From Neopestalotiopsis rosae (lineage: Eukaryota; Ascomycota; Sordariomycetes; Amphisphaeriales; Sporocadaceae), in NCBI GenBank assembly GCA_023078685.1, contig JALGAS010000009.1, positions 2,418,001 to 2,482,000 of the forward strand: a DNA stretch of 64,000 bases, written 5' to 3'. The stretch's first letter is position 1. Every line of letters starts with the position of its first letter. Both the position numbers and the translations under genes were made by a program. Below are positions 44,016-55,177 of this stretch, one piece after another. The notes under the pieces were generated by a model. The model had not been told where the DNA came from and made no database searches. It worked only from the letters and a program-made list of their open reading frames with translations.

Positions 44016-45466
44016 TCAGCCCAGTGCCTGCAAAAGACTCTCTACGATTTTCCCTCGTAGGAAGATACCTCTTGCGCCCCAGGAAGCTCCTCTTCGAATC
44101 AGATGCTTGGCCACCGAAAACTTGCCATTTTTGATGGCCCACCACAGTGCGGTTTGACCTTTGATGAGCCGATTTATGTCTTCCATTCGCTGGCTGATTC
44201 TGTCCGCTAAGAGTAGATAGCTGCTCTCTCCAGTCGGGAGGCAGCTTAAAGCCACGATTGGCGCTTCCTGAGAGCTTCCGGGTGTCTCGTCTACCAAGGC
44301 ACCCGCGTCAAGGAGCAGATGGGCTATTTCTGGCGTGCTATGGTTCAGCGCCTCAGTCAGGAAGAGATAAGTCTCAGGGCGTCCATTCACGGCATAAGTC
44401 GGATTGGGATCCGCGCCGGCATCGAGCAGAGCTTTCACAATTGCAGGCTGCCTGCAGTGAACCGCATGCGCCAGAGGAAGACGGCGTGGGTCGCTCAGTC
44501 GTGGTGATACATCTGCACCGGACTTGACCAGATAATGGAAAGTAGACAAGGTATCTGGAGTCATGTCGCCAAACTTGAGTACGCCATCAGTTCCCACGCT
44601 GTAAGCCGCAGAATGCCACTTCGAAGGGGTTGCTATTCGACCGCAGCGTTGGAGATAATGGATACGGATGAGTGAAACAAGAGGACCTTGTGGGTTTTTC
44701 TCTATGTCACCATCGATGATTGCCCCATGTTCAAGCATGAATGCTGCCTATTTTGTTTTCTAACTTAGCAGAGTATTGGAAGTTATGGACGAAGGGCAAA
44801 GATGCACAGCAATTTCACAAAGAAGGACGTACGACGCTTTCGTTCGCTGCATAGTGGATCGGCGTGTTTCCTTTTGTATCAGTACGCTCCAGCTTGGCAC
44901 CTCCAAAGATGAGGGCTTCAGCGATGGCCGTACTGCCTCGGAAGGGAACAGAGATGTAACAGAGTGCAAAAGGTCGGCTGGGGGGCTGAGTTGATTCCGT
45001 AATCCAACGTGGTGACAACGCCTCTAAATGAGCTGAATCGGTTGAGATTGGAAACATCGAAAAGCCGGTTGATCATGTCATCTGGACTTCGGCACGCTTT
45101 CTCAATAGCCATGATGGACATGGCGTAAGGCTGCAATCTACCAAACCAGCAACTAAATTGGAGGGCGAAAGGTACGCCCTGGCGAATGTGCGCTTGAACA
45201 TCGTTCATATATAATCGAGGCAAGACTCTTGCGCTCATGTCACGGGAAGTCATGGCCAGAGCTAGGCCATCTCTGTAGAGTAAATTCTCCAGGATAGAGC
45301 AGAGAATTTCATTGGGCAGAACTAAGGCAAGATCAGCAGAAAGGTTTTAACTTCAAACTGGTAAGAAAAGCCTTCATATATCACAAGAGGGAAAAAGACT
45401 CTGATTACCATGCAAGTTGACTTCGCGTAGCGAATAAATGCTGATATCCCCCATTTCGTTGAACAT
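44016..45466 (-). CDS. F-box/ankyrin-repeat protein, four exons
   Basis: Proposed exons 45466-45409, 45321-45088, 45032-44833 and 44747-44016 (introns 87, 55 and 85 bp) join in phase to about 407 residues. The N-terminus reads NLHVLPNEILCSILENLLYR then DGLALAMTSRDMSARVL, an F-box visible only after the first splice. Ankyrin repeats follow: IAEALIFGGAKLERTDTKGN then TPIHYAA, LEHGAIIDGD, VKSGADVSPRLSDPRRLPLA, IVKALLDAGADPNPT, IAHLLLDAGALVDET and a last one ending AKHLIRRGASWG. Such proteins link substrates to SCF ubiquitin ligases. The second intron has a weak donor (GTCCAG), so a frameshift there is an alternative. The other junctions have good donors. Confidence 0.65.
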
Positions 45467-46434
45467 GTACAAAGGTCTATGCAATGTGGGACATACACTT
45501 GGGAAAGCTGCCTCCTTATATAGTTGTAAACAGTAACCTCAAGCTCCATAAGCATGTAGGTTACCCCAGTTTTGACGAAAACAGTCATGGTACAGTATTG
45601 TACTTCAATACTCGTAAAAACTGTAACAGATCATGTGTAGTCCATTTCCTGTCCATCCATATCAGCTGACTACTAGTTCGTCGAAGAAATACCCCACAAA
45701 TCCAGAAGATACCGTAAACAGTATTCCTAAAGGCGGTACGTGACTTAGTGCATCCTATGTCTTTCTATGCCATTGATGGTACAAAATCAAATGTAGTATT
45801 GGAAGTAGGTTTCTATACAATACTTGCCGCCCTATTCTGCGATATTTCTACAGAAATTGCCCGAAGTTTATGCTGGGGCTCGAAAGCTGATAGTGAGCGC
45901 TACCTAGTCTCTCTATTATTTTCTACTATCGCCATAGCTGTGTGCAGATGTACATTCTGCTGACGGCTGTCGTCTTCCACCTCTCGGATACCTCGCCGTA
46001 GTTGGAAAAAGACCCAAACATCCTTTCAGAGCGCGCAATACCTGGTCTTAAAATAGGACTCTTTCTGTTCCTTCTTTTCCATAAATCTCAGGCAACAAGC
46101 TTCGATCGCACAGCGAGGAATAGATCTAGGCTCTAACACAATGGGGACTATGGTAATCACCAACCGTTGCAAAGATTCAGCAAAGTCGAGATTGCTGCCT
46201 GCAAGATTCACTAGAGTGAACTTGATAAAGAGAGATATGAGATACACTATTAGTCTCTACACAAAGGTCCTAGCTAGATCAGGCAGTCTCAAAACTAGGT
46301 GCCTAACTTCAAGCCCATTGAATTCCACTGAGCACGTTTCATCTTGATTTCTACTTAACATATTTACAAGTTCGAAAAAAGCAAAAGGAAAAGCGTAGTC
46401 CAGTTTGAGAATTGTATTCTCGGGAGTGTCCGTT
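45467..46434. other. No convincing gene
   Basis: Short frames only. Confidence 0.35.
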
Positions 46435-46980
46435 CTATCGTCTCTGCCCCTTCTCAGATTTGCCACCAGCAAGCCTCAACAGCCTCTGTGTTTCATAGTT
46501 CTCCACCACTTTCCAAGTCGGGGTGACTGGACGACCAGACCTAGTACGATAGATATATGGCTGTGGAAAACCGGGATGCTGTTGCTGCTTGAAGCGTCGC
46601 ATTCGATCTCGGCGTCCTCGGAGACCACTGGACCCACATGACATGATCATATTGCGCTTTTGGTTTGCCGAATGTATAGACCGGTGAACTCTCTGGCGGC
46701 TTTGCAGATCATTGACGAGCGGGTTTCTGCTCTCGGTCACTTTGGTGTTCTTCCCCACATAGGAGGTTTCTCTAGGTGAGCTCCCCGATGAAACCTGTTT
46801 CTTCATCTGCGGCGGTTCTTCATCATCGTTGTCTGTGCTTAGGTCAAGGGGAGAGAGAGGTTGGATAGCCTGAAGTCTTCCAAGCTGTTGGGATCTTTCT
46901 TTACGCTGTCGTCTCCGATGGGTCCATACATCAGCCAGCAATTGACCTGCTAGTATGGCGGTGGGAATAGACAAATGCAT
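46435..46980 (-). CDS. Unrecognised basic protein, about 181 residues
   Basis: ATG 46980 (upstream in-frame codons to 47082 lack an ATG). A hydrophobic start (MHLSIPTAILAGQLLADVW) is followed by a basic stretch (THRRRQRKERSQQ), an acidic patch (DNDDEEPP) and a basic tail with YRTRSGRPVTPTWKVVENYE. The RTRSGR motif is common in retroelement polyproteins and in fungal disordered proteins, so it is weak evidence. The start could be a signal anchor or an uncleaved leader. Function unknown. Confidence 0.4.
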   Translation of the reverse strand: MHLSIPTAILAGQLLADVWTHRRRQRKERSQQLGRLQAIQPLSPLDLSTDNDDEEPPQMKKQVSSGSSPRETSYVGKNTKVTESRNPLVNDLQSRQRVHRSIHSANQKRNMIMSCGSSGLRGRRDRMRRFKQQQHPGFPQPYIYRTRSGRPVTPTWKVVENYETQRLLRLAGGKSEKGQRR

Positions 46981-47614
46981 GTAGGGCGGTGCAGTATGTA
47001 AGTGTAACAGTGCAATCTGTCTGGACAAGGAACATGATACACTATATAGATGCTCGAAAGTGTCAAACAAAGAACCCGACACTTAGATCCCATTCCATCC
47101 GCTATGGATCATTCTTCCAAATTCCTGCGATAAGTCAATATTTGGAGCTGCCAAGAATGGCATAAATGGCAGTTCAATCCGTTTCCGGAGGGCACTTGCT
47201 CATCATATGTCCAAATTTGATTGCTGAGATCGAAAAGTTGTGGCCCAGCACTGTCACACAGGTACTTGATATGTTCCCTGACATTCAATCATGCACTTTA
47301 GGGCCTTTCACTTGGATACGTACGTAGTACATAGAAACAATATTGATCCATTTCTTGATCCTCGGCTACCACATATCACGGAATACATACACCAGAAACG
47401 CAACTTGCGAGTAAATCCCTAGAACCGGCTCTTTAACGACTCCTCAATGCGCACGTTTGAGCGTTCCATACCTCCCGGCGATACCACAGCGCAAGCCTAA
47501 ATCGTGCCTGTCAGCGCCATATAGCGTCGATATGGCAAAACGGACTATGGTAGCCGTGATGCTGCTGGTGCATAAGGCTCTCTGCGAACATGGGTAGAGG
47601 CTCTTGGGTCAATA
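46981..47614. other. No convincing gene
   Basis: Short frames only. Confidence 0.35.
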
Positions 47615-47905
47615 CTGGAAGTGTCTTGAAGGCACAGATCCGTCTGAACTCGACGCTTGTGTTGCTTCCTCGTTGCGATACTCATGTCCCGGTAGTTTGG
47701 TACAGCAAAGGCAGGAATGTCAAGGGAGCTCCACGACATACACGCAATTCCGGAAGAGAACCCTTGTTGTCTGTAGGACACAGGAGTATCCCAATACAGA
47801 AGAGTACCCTACGTATATAGGAAACTATCTCACCCCAGAAGAGAGTACTCCAGAAGAATATCCCAGCACATAAGAGCATCCAAGATACAAAACGATATCC
47901 CATCA
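47615..47905 (-). repeat. Minisatellite-cored dispersed element, copy G
   Basis: Flank (ggcacagatccgtctgaac, gctccacgacatac, acgcaattccggaagagaac) followed by units such as cagaagagtaccc and aatatcccagcacataagag. Same orientation as copy B. A block shared with 5945-6025 follows at 47983-48038. Confidence 0.7.
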
Positions 47906-48404
47906 GGACAAAACAGTATTTGAATGTAAGTCGGTACTGTAGCTCTTTGCATATAATAAGTCAGCAAATAACATCATTGTGTCAGGGCCGAAGATGAAAG
48001 TTTTGGATCACATTCCAGTCGAAGAATGCGGAAGCCGGTTTTGTGCAGACTAATAGCTATGATACTTTTTCACCCGTCGTAGCTATCGTCACAAGGCCCG
48101 GATTTATGTATCGGCCATCGTTCCAGATATTTACCAGAAAGCCGCAGAAAAATGATCCGAAAGCCGAGTAGTCACGGATTCGAATAACCTTTTTCAGGTT
48201 TGTTGGAAGATGCCTGTGAACCCCATTCAACCATCATACTTCCAAGGGGAACCCCGGTGGTCAATGTGGCCTCACAATAGCATCAACAATCAAGGAAGAG
48301 GCCGATTTCATATTCGAGCGGAGAGAAATTCAGCCGATTGCTAGTGGAACTCATGTATAAATATACCATCGCAGAATTTGTTTTCCAATGCCTTTCGATG
48401 CTTC

Positions 48405-48455
<51 letters not shown>

Positions 48456-48546
48456 ATACACGCACGTAGCTCCCTCCATCACGCCTCCCATCCTATGATC
48501 CTGACCTCGACCAATACTTTTACGCCAGCTAGAGTATTCTTTCGAT
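47906..48546. other. No convincing gene; CA repeat near the end
   Basis: Contains the (CA)n tract at 48409-48453 close upstream of the gene at 48547. Confidence 0.35.
48409..48453. repeat. (CA)n microsatellite
   Basis: About 22 CA units; it lies about 95 bp upstream of an ATG and could fall in a 5' leader. Confidence 0.95.
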
Positions 48547-48999
48547 ATGTCTCTCGTCACCATCAACTGTTACAGGCAAGGCGAGGACCAGATATTGCTC
48601 ATTCCTCTGTGGTCAGCTTCTGGGTTTCTTCATGTCACCCCTTCTCGTGCCAGCGACCCTCCACAACACAGAAGTCAGTCAAGACGAACCCGGGACTTCT
48701 GTGACATGACTCCGACATCATGGCTTGCATCGGACAGAAAAAGGCGACGAACCGAGCGACCAAAGATGGACTGGAACAACGATCTATCGATAACCAATGC
48801 GGGAGAATGTGTCGAGAACAGAGCCGAGAAACCCGTCCTTGCACCACCTATTTGTTTCCAGCCACAGGAGAAGATAGCTGTCAATTCGCTTGGTGATGAC
48901 AAAGGTAGAACCGCAGGGGTTTGGGCACTGAAGAGAAAAGGAATCTTGTTGTGTCAAAATATTTCGCAGGAGTTGGCAGAAGTGGTAGGAGCTGAATAA
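48547..48999 (+). CDS. Unrecognised 150-residue protein
   Basis: Single frame from ATG 48547. The first 30 residues are hydrophobic (LLIPLWSASGFLHVT) and the middle is basic (RSQSRRTRDF, RKRRRTERPKMDWNND). No known domain. The CA repeat just upstream and the clean ATG give modest support. Confidence 0.35.
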   Translation: MSLVTINCYRQGEDQILLIPLWSASGFLHVTPSRASDPPQHRSQSRRTRDFCDMTPTSWLASDRKRRRTERPKMDWNNDLSITNAGECVENRAEKPVLAPPICFQPQEKIAVNSLGDDKGRTAGVWALKRKGILLCQNISQELAEVVGAE

Positions 49000-49965
49000 A
49001 TCCTACGTTCCCATTAGCTACTAGTCACAACTAGGAGGAATCTACAATATGAGGCAGACGTTGATTGGTTTGACGTGACTACATGTTGTATCGAAAAGAC
49101 AAATTGTTGGCGGCGAGCTCTCCGAATCGGCCAATTCCCTGTTCCGGTACCACAGAGTGATACGAACATCGCGCTAGCTCTTAGATGTGTCGCCCTCGCA
49201 GGCAACTCGCAGGTCATTCGTACGAGCCTCCCAGTGAGATTGGAAGCGAGAGCTTCGACAAGGTAGATCATTTACGGAAGCGTGGCCCTTTTTGGAAGTC
49301 CTTACGTTGTCTTCCCTCGTCGAGTTATTTTCTCTTGATCAGCAATAACTCAACCAGGTGTTTCACCAAGTCATGAGAGTTCCGATGGCTGTCTGAAGGA
49401 GACTAAAGAGTGTTCAAATCTCTTTTGGAGCCAACAGGAGACCCAACCAATGAGAGCGCTTATGAACCGTAGTATCCAGTACATGATCGCATTGGCAACA
49501 AGCATTCGACTCGTGGCTACATCTCTACCGAGAAGGCAACTACAATAGCTCTTGGCGCATTATGCGTTGATTGATAAGGGTAATGTTCTATTGCTCGTCT
49601 GTCTTAGAGCACAAGAAATAAAGTAACCCGCTCTCTCACACTCATATCGGAATATCGTTCCAACCTGGATTTGGAAGTCCAACCTAGTAATCGGTCACAT
49701 CCGAGGCAGCAAACCACTAATGTCCTGAGCCGCCAACAACGCTTTGAAAGTATTCACAGGTTTTATGCAATGCATTATGAATGAACAAAATAGGAAGTGA
49801 TAACCACTACGATAAGCGCCTGGTACATAACACATTTTTCCCACAACGGTATTCTGAGTGACGACTTTTCTTTTTTCGCGCAATTAATGTACCCATCAGA
49901 GTCCTTGGCTCTTCTTGAAGCGTCAAGTCTGGGCCACTGGAAAGACTTTCGCCTGTTACTGAATA
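49000..49965. other. No convincing gene
   Basis: Spacer downstream of the GMC oxidoreductase gene; probably holds its 3' end signals. Confidence 0.35.
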
Positions 49966-52313
49966 TTATCTTTGCGACTTTATCAAGTCAGCACCCTTTC
50001 AAGTGGTGTTAGTAAACGACATCTTTCTGTTTTGGATCAAGGAACATACCTTCTCCGCTACCGCATACACCACAGACTGAAGGTGTGCACTTGGTATCAA
50101 TGGAATGATACTGGAGTCAACGACACGCAGATTCTGAATCCCATACACCTTCAGATCTGTACCGACAACCCCTCCGAGCTCACGGGGCAACATAGCCAGC
50201 GTGCCGCACGGGTGGAAACCAGTGCCAATTTGGCTTCTGACAAGATCTTTCAATACCACTTGGTCGTCGGACATAAGGTTTTCGTCTAGGACTGGGTCTA
50301 AGTTCGTCAGGGCAGATGTTCTCACGAGTTGTTGGTTCCATTGTAACCCCATCGACAGGGTATCTAGATCAAATGGATGTGCTCCGTAGCGAGGGTCAAC
50401 CTCAACGCCATCGAGAATGTCGCTAGATTTTGGATGGACGTAGCCACGAGAGAGAGGATGCTGCTGGGCGACTTGAATTGTTCCAATCGAGTCTGCCATA
50501 ACTTCGATAGCACCCTGGGTCGGCGCACTCAACAACTGCAGAATTGCAGAATACTGAGCTTCGTATCCTCTGCGTAGCTCGTCTGTGTAGTCAGATGGTA
50601 AGTAGACGCTGGTATTGTCAGTTAACAAATCTTGTAAGATAGATGGCCATGAGCTAGTGAGACGAGTCATCGGCAAGTAGCAAATTGTCTCCACGAGTGT
50701 TGCCGTGAGGGGCCCCGTTCTGTTGTCATAATACAAGTCCCTCGCAAGCTGGAGTCTCTGGCCCGTCATATTTTGGGTGGTCAACAGTGTGGAACTGCTA
50801 TCTATTGGAATTGTCAATCCAATTTATTAGCTATGAAAGCACCAGCGGTAGTCCGGGGATGGCATACATTTGTAGGACGGGTCAATCATGGCATGATCTT
50901 GAAGGTTGTTTCCCACGCCTGGTGAGTCAACTATCAATGGAATTTCCAGCCTTCCCAGAGTGGCTGAAGGGCCAATGCCCGAAACTTGCAAGAGTGCTGG
51001 ACTCCAGATGGCGCCAGCAGCCAAGATCACTTCTCGACGGGCTTTCGCGATATAAGTGAAGTTACTGTCGGTTCGAGCCACGAACTAAAAGAGACAGAGA
51101 AAAGAAAATTTCAGCGCCTGCGCTCCATCAGGGGAACAATGTCAAGAGCGAACGGATGCTACTGACCGCAACTCCTGCTATCGTGACATCTGAATTGTTG
51201 GCCTGCTCGTTGAAAAGCAGCCGCGTGACAATCCTCTCCGTGGCAAGGTAAAGGTTGCGTCTGTTTATGGAACCCGTCAAATAAGCAGCCCTGGCATCGT
51301 AGCGAGACTGGTTTGACGATGAAAGGCCAAACGGAGGGACGGTTATTCCGACATTAGCGCCGGACGACACATGATGATTGTAGTCGATGCCGAGCTCTTC
51401 GTTAGCCGCGATGAAGTTGCCTGTCAATATGATTAGTAGTTGGTCTCTTTTAGCGTCGGTTTGATCGAGAAAGGACGTGTTTCTCCTCACTGAATTGACT
51501 GTATATATAGTTGGGGTAGGCAAGCTTCACAAGCCCATCAGACCCGTACGCGTAACCGCTTTTGTCACTGGGTGCATTTGACCATCCATAATCACCCAAG
51601 TTATCGGTGAAGGATTTGACCTGCCGTGCATGATATCAGCTGTTTGTTCCTTCCCAACTGCGACAAACCGCAAAAGTAAAACAACAGCAATAGAGAGTCA
51701 ACCTTTTGGAAATAAGGAATCATATCGTCCCATCCCCAGCCATCATTGCCGAGATCTCTCCACGTGTCGTAGTCAGCACGGGTCCCACGTGTCCATATCA
51801 TACCATTGAGAACCGTTCCACCACCCACCACATGGCCTTGGCTAAGGCTCCTTGGCTGATTATCAAGATAATTCTGCGCAACCGTGCTGATGTTCCAGTC
51901 ATATTTTGACCCTACGGTGGCACCGATCCTGGATGGGAGAACGACCGCCTCTTCTCGAGAGTCCCTAGGCAGAAGTTAGCTATCGAATGTGCCATTTGCA
52001 AACGATCATCACACATCTGGCCTGCTTCAAGGAGTAGGACCGTTACTAAAAGATGAACATTAGTATTTGCCAAATTCAACTCTTGGGACGTTTCCTCCGC
52101 TTCCTCTGATCTGTGCTCTGAGGCATATTCACCATCTCTGTTCTCCGTCAGCCGGTTTGCCACGACCAGGCCGGCCGGCCCAGCACCAACTACAATATAG
52201 TCATAGGTCGAGGGCAGACGGGAGATATCTGTTGCGGAGTCAAGCAATCTACCCCACGATAGCCGTGGGAGAAAGAATATCAAAGAACAAAGGTGGCAAT
52301 CGATGAGCAGCAT
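49966..52313 (-). CDS. Secreted GMC oxidoreductase, eight exons
   Basis: Exons 52313-52133, 52045-52015, 51964-51703, 51620-51491, 51420-51167, 51084-50868, 50801-50050 and 49995-49966 join in phase to about 618 residues (introns 87, 50, 82, 70, 82, 66 and 54 bp). A signal peptide (CHLCSLIFFLPRLSWG) precedes the FAD-binding YDYIVVGAGPAGLVVANRL (38-56), VLLLEAG, GGGTVLNGMIWTRGTRADYD, GNDGWGWDDMIPYF, EVILAAGAIWSPALLQVSGI (GMC signature 2) and GFHPCGTLAML, then GVVGTDLKVYGIQNLRVVDS and SAHLQSVVYAVAEKGADLIK. Both conserved catalytic-site histidines, aligning with the glucose-oxidase pair, are present. GMC enzymes oxidise alcohols or sugars with FAD; the substrate cannot be read. The last intron has a GTATGT donor and ACTAAC branch site. 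Intact gene. Confidence 0.9.
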
Positions 52314-52539
52314 TTCTGAGCAAGGAGATTACAGTAAGGAGAATAGAACAGTATAGTGGTCCAGAAGCTGTGACCTCCTGATACATATGAAAGCAAAGGC
52401 TGATCACTCCACATGAATTATCCTTTCTCTTGGCCCATGGATGATCCGTTTCTAGCTGCAAAGCTTCCAATTACGGAGAAGATCGTGCGGTAGGGTGCAT
52501 TGTGGATCTCAGATGTTGTAAAGCATATTGCACTCCAAG

Positions 52540-52755
52540 TCAAATTGTAGACGTTGACTCGTCCCATACCGTGCGGCTTTGCTTAGCCCCCTTCAAGCTG
52601 TCCATATATTGATCTTGAAGTACCCTTTCAAGGAAGTAATGGAGCAAACTGCGATCAAAGACCATTATAGGATGTTCAAAATCCAGACCAAGGGCGGTCC
52701 AAAAAGCTTTTTCTGTCTTCAGAAACCCTAAAAAGCTGAAAAAGTCTGCTGTGGT
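52540..52755 (-). pseudogene. Coding-like fragment ending at a repeat border
   Basis: About 70 codons read FWTALGLDFEHPIMVFDRSL, then LHYFLERVLQDQYMDSLKG, and stop at 52540. The frame has a protein-like composition and begins just where repeat R4 starts (52752), as if the upstream part was replaced by the repeat. No family recognised. Confidence 0.3.
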
Positions 52756-53261
52756 GTCATTTTTGTGCTTTCTGGTCAAAGACCGACATTTGACGCTGTC
52801 GGCGGACTAGGATCGACTTGGTCATTGTATGGTGCCGCCAATTTGGTTTTATTTGGATGAGCCACCCAGCATGCCCTCGTCTTTTCAGACGCCACGTGTG
52901 TTGCTATAACAATAGTCTTCAAAGGGAAAGAGGGAGAAAGATGGAATATAGTCGCAATCAGGCAACCTCTAAAAGGGAAGTAAATGTGCTCGTTCCTCTC
53001 GTTCCTCTCCATAGACAAGGGGATTCAATCAACAGCGAATATTAAATTAATGCACTCCCGACGCCTGGCTTTCAGTCAAGAGTCGTGGAAGGGTACGTTA
53101 CGACACGACAGACTTGCAACAACTAAGCAAAGGTCACGAGAAATTGAAATGATTGTCATACAATTCTGGCTTTCAAAATTGCGTCTGACCCAAGCCTGAT
53201 TGATTGTGCCGCTAGATTGCGATAAATATAAAGTGGAAGTGTCTTTGATAAACCGAGCACC
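52752..53261 (+). repeat. Duplicated segment R4, copy 1
   Basis: Matches 60302-60850 in the same orientation, from ggtgtcatttttgtgctttc to tgataaaccgagc. An 80-codon minus frame (53018-52776) and a plus frame are open in both copies, so coding potential is ambiguous. Copy 1 has an extra 9-bp tandem (cgttcctct). Confidence 0.8.
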
Positions 53262-53401
53262 ATACTGTTGAACGTCTCAAGCAAAAATGTTGAGTGTATA
53301 GGTAGTTACTGACTCACAGTGTAAAATATTTCACATCATGTTTAAGAATGTTCCTCCGGCTTCGCCTCGTTATCCTTCGTCCCGTTTCTCATTGTGGCCT
53401 T

Positions 53402-53584
53402 CGATCACTTCTCCGCCTTGGCAGACACGTAGTAACACCTGCGCACCGAGTCGTTGCTGGTAGTCTCCATGTCGTCAAGCTCAATCTTGACGAGCTCCGC
53501 TGCACCTTGGCCGTTGTGGGCCATACAGGCTGCGGGCCACGGTATTGGCATCGGTCTTCTCGCACTGCGAGCTGGGCTATAGAC
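53402..53584 (-). pseudogene. GC-rich gene fragment cut at R3 border
   Basis: The minus strand reads GQGAAELVKIELDDMETTSN then DSVRRCYYVSAKAEK-stop, with strong G/C in third positions unlike the AT-rich surroundings. A further piece (EKTDANTVARSLYG) lies in a different frame just before it, so at least one frame change has occurred. The fragment begins within a base or two of the left border of R3 copy 2 (53585). It looks like the 3' end of a well-expressed gene; identity unknown. Confidence 0.35.
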
Positions 53585-53804
53585 AAACAAAGAATTCAAT
53601 TTCTGGTGCAGTAATCTATTGAGACTGCTCTTGTTCTATCGCCTATCTAGACCTATCACTATGCGACCTGAGGGTTACGATCTAGTTCTACAGAGTGTCT
53701 CTCCTACGCGTTTCAAAACGAAAATCGGAGAGAACCTGAATCAGATGGGAAAAGGGCGCGATCATAATATAGGCCTTTGAACCGCCCAATACATACTACA
53801 GTAT

Positions 53805-54236
53805 TCACTGACACTGTTCTTGGCGGAAGAGCGACGTCCAGTAATGAAGCAGAAGCCGGTTGTATGCGCCCAGGTTCTCTTCAGCTTCCCACGTTGGGCA
53901 GCTGTACTCGGTCCACCTCACGGCGTAGAATAATCGGCCGTCATCAAACTCATGATGTCCAATTATGGCTTCGACATCGTGTTCAAGACAGTAATTGGTG
54001 GTGGGCCGTTGGTGGATGTCTTGCCAGACCGACAGATCTGTACCTGTACGATGAACCCACAAAAGTTCATCGCTTGAATGCCAGAACGGGTCTTGATTCC
54101 GAGCAAGGATGCCATATAAAACCGTGTCGGGTAATTTGTATGTGCACAAAGCATGGGATACGACCACATGGTTTGACCAGGTAGCTCCGACTTTTTCACC
54201 ACGCTGTACGTTGTCGATTGTTGTCGAAGAAGCCAT
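53805..54236 (-). CDS. Chromodomain protein, copy 2
   Basis: 143 residues from ATG 54236, nearly identical to copy 1 (15931-16359). Seen differences: Glu to Asp in SSDELLW, Tyr to His in GHHEFDD and a few at the C-terminus (TSLFRQEQCQ). The chromodomain motif is unchanged. The near identity implies recent duplication or strong constraint. Confidence 0.75.
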   Translation of the reverse strand: MASSTTIDNVQRGEKVGATWSNHVVVSHALCTYKLPDTVLYGILARNQDPFWHSSDELLWVHRTGTDLSVWQDIHQRPTTNYCLEHDVEAIIGHHEFDDGRLFYAVRWTEYSCPTWEAEENLGAYNRLLLHYWTSLFRQEQCQ

Positions 54237-54640
54237 TTAGAATGCTTTTAAATTGAATGAAGTCTGGGAGACAAGGCCTTAGATGCTCGAAAGAAATCGA
54301 AATCCGAGTATATGTGATAGACGAAACAATACTCACGGTGCAGTGTGTGTGCTATATATAGTATGCAGTACATACCTATATACAATTGAGACACGATGAA
54401 ATTCCTCACCCATTACAGTTCCTCAACAATTGCCAAATATCGCTTCTCAGACATACAAAGATCACCTATGATTATGGATGCACACGCAAGCGTCATTATG
54501 CGCCCCAATGATCACGTCATTATCCGTTAATGGATGTTCTGGCAAACATATATGAGTAATGTCAGAGTGAAGTGCACCATGAACAACCGTCTTCCTTGTG
54601 CATATAGTGGTTATGAAAGATGACATATTCTTCACCTATC
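54237..54640. promoter_or_regulatory. Bidirectional promoter of the gene pair, copy 2
   Basis: Conserved counterpart of 16360-16770. The direct repeats read gcgtcattatgcg at 54490-54502 and acgtcattatccg at 54514-54526. Confidence 0.4.
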
Positions 54641-55177
54641 ATGGAACACAACGACACAATAACTACGCCCAATGTTTCGTACTTTTCAACTGCTATACTG
54701 AGCGACGACAGCAATCAAAATGCTGTCATTGGATTACTCATAGGGCTGGTAGTTGGGGTCGCAGCCCTCGTGCTCCTAGTTGGCACATGTCTGATTCTTT
54801 ACCTTCTTGATAAATTACGACCTCGCAGCGACCCTAGGCGACCAAGAACTGCCTCTTCGGGTTCCCCGGATGAAAAAGCCTCGAGTAACACAGGTTCAAA
54901 TCTTGGACAGTCCACGAGCGTCAACGAACCTAACGTGTTGCCATTTCAACAACCTACGATTATAGTCCATCCGCCGTCCGAGGTCCACCCTGCGTTACGA
55001 GATTCCCAGTCACAATCACTTTATATGCCGGCAGCTCACCAAGAGTCGACGAAATACTCCGTATATCCTGCCCAGCAAACCCCGGAAAGCACGCAATCTT
55101 CGACTCTGCTGCAGGCTCCCACGCCGAGAAGGTGGGACGAGCCACCCGAGGTACCTCCTCGCAATAGATCAGGATGA
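54641..55177 (+). CDS. Single-pass membrane protein with proline-rich tail, copy 2
   Basis: 178 residues from ATG 54641, aligned with copy 1 by MEHNDTITT. In-frame codons upstream to 54620 exist only in this copy, because copy 1 has one more base there, so 54641 is the better start. The membrane helix (GLLIGLVVGVAALVLLVGTC), basic anchor, proline-rich tail and final PPEVPPRNRSG are all kept. Differences cluster in the N-terminal segment (FSTAILSDDSNQNAV against FSTILSNGNSQGVV) and are more frequent overall (roughly one residue in seven) than in the neighbouring chromodomain protein. Confidence 0.7.
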   Translation: MEHNDTITTPNVSYFSTAILSDDSNQNAVIGLLIGLVVGVAALVLLVGTCLILYLLDKLRPRSDPRRPRTASSGSPDEKASSNTGSNLGQSTSVNEPNVLPFQQPTIIVHPPSEVHPALRDSQSQSLYMPAAHQESTKYSVYPAQQTPESTQSSTLLQAPTPRRWDEPPEVPPRNRSG

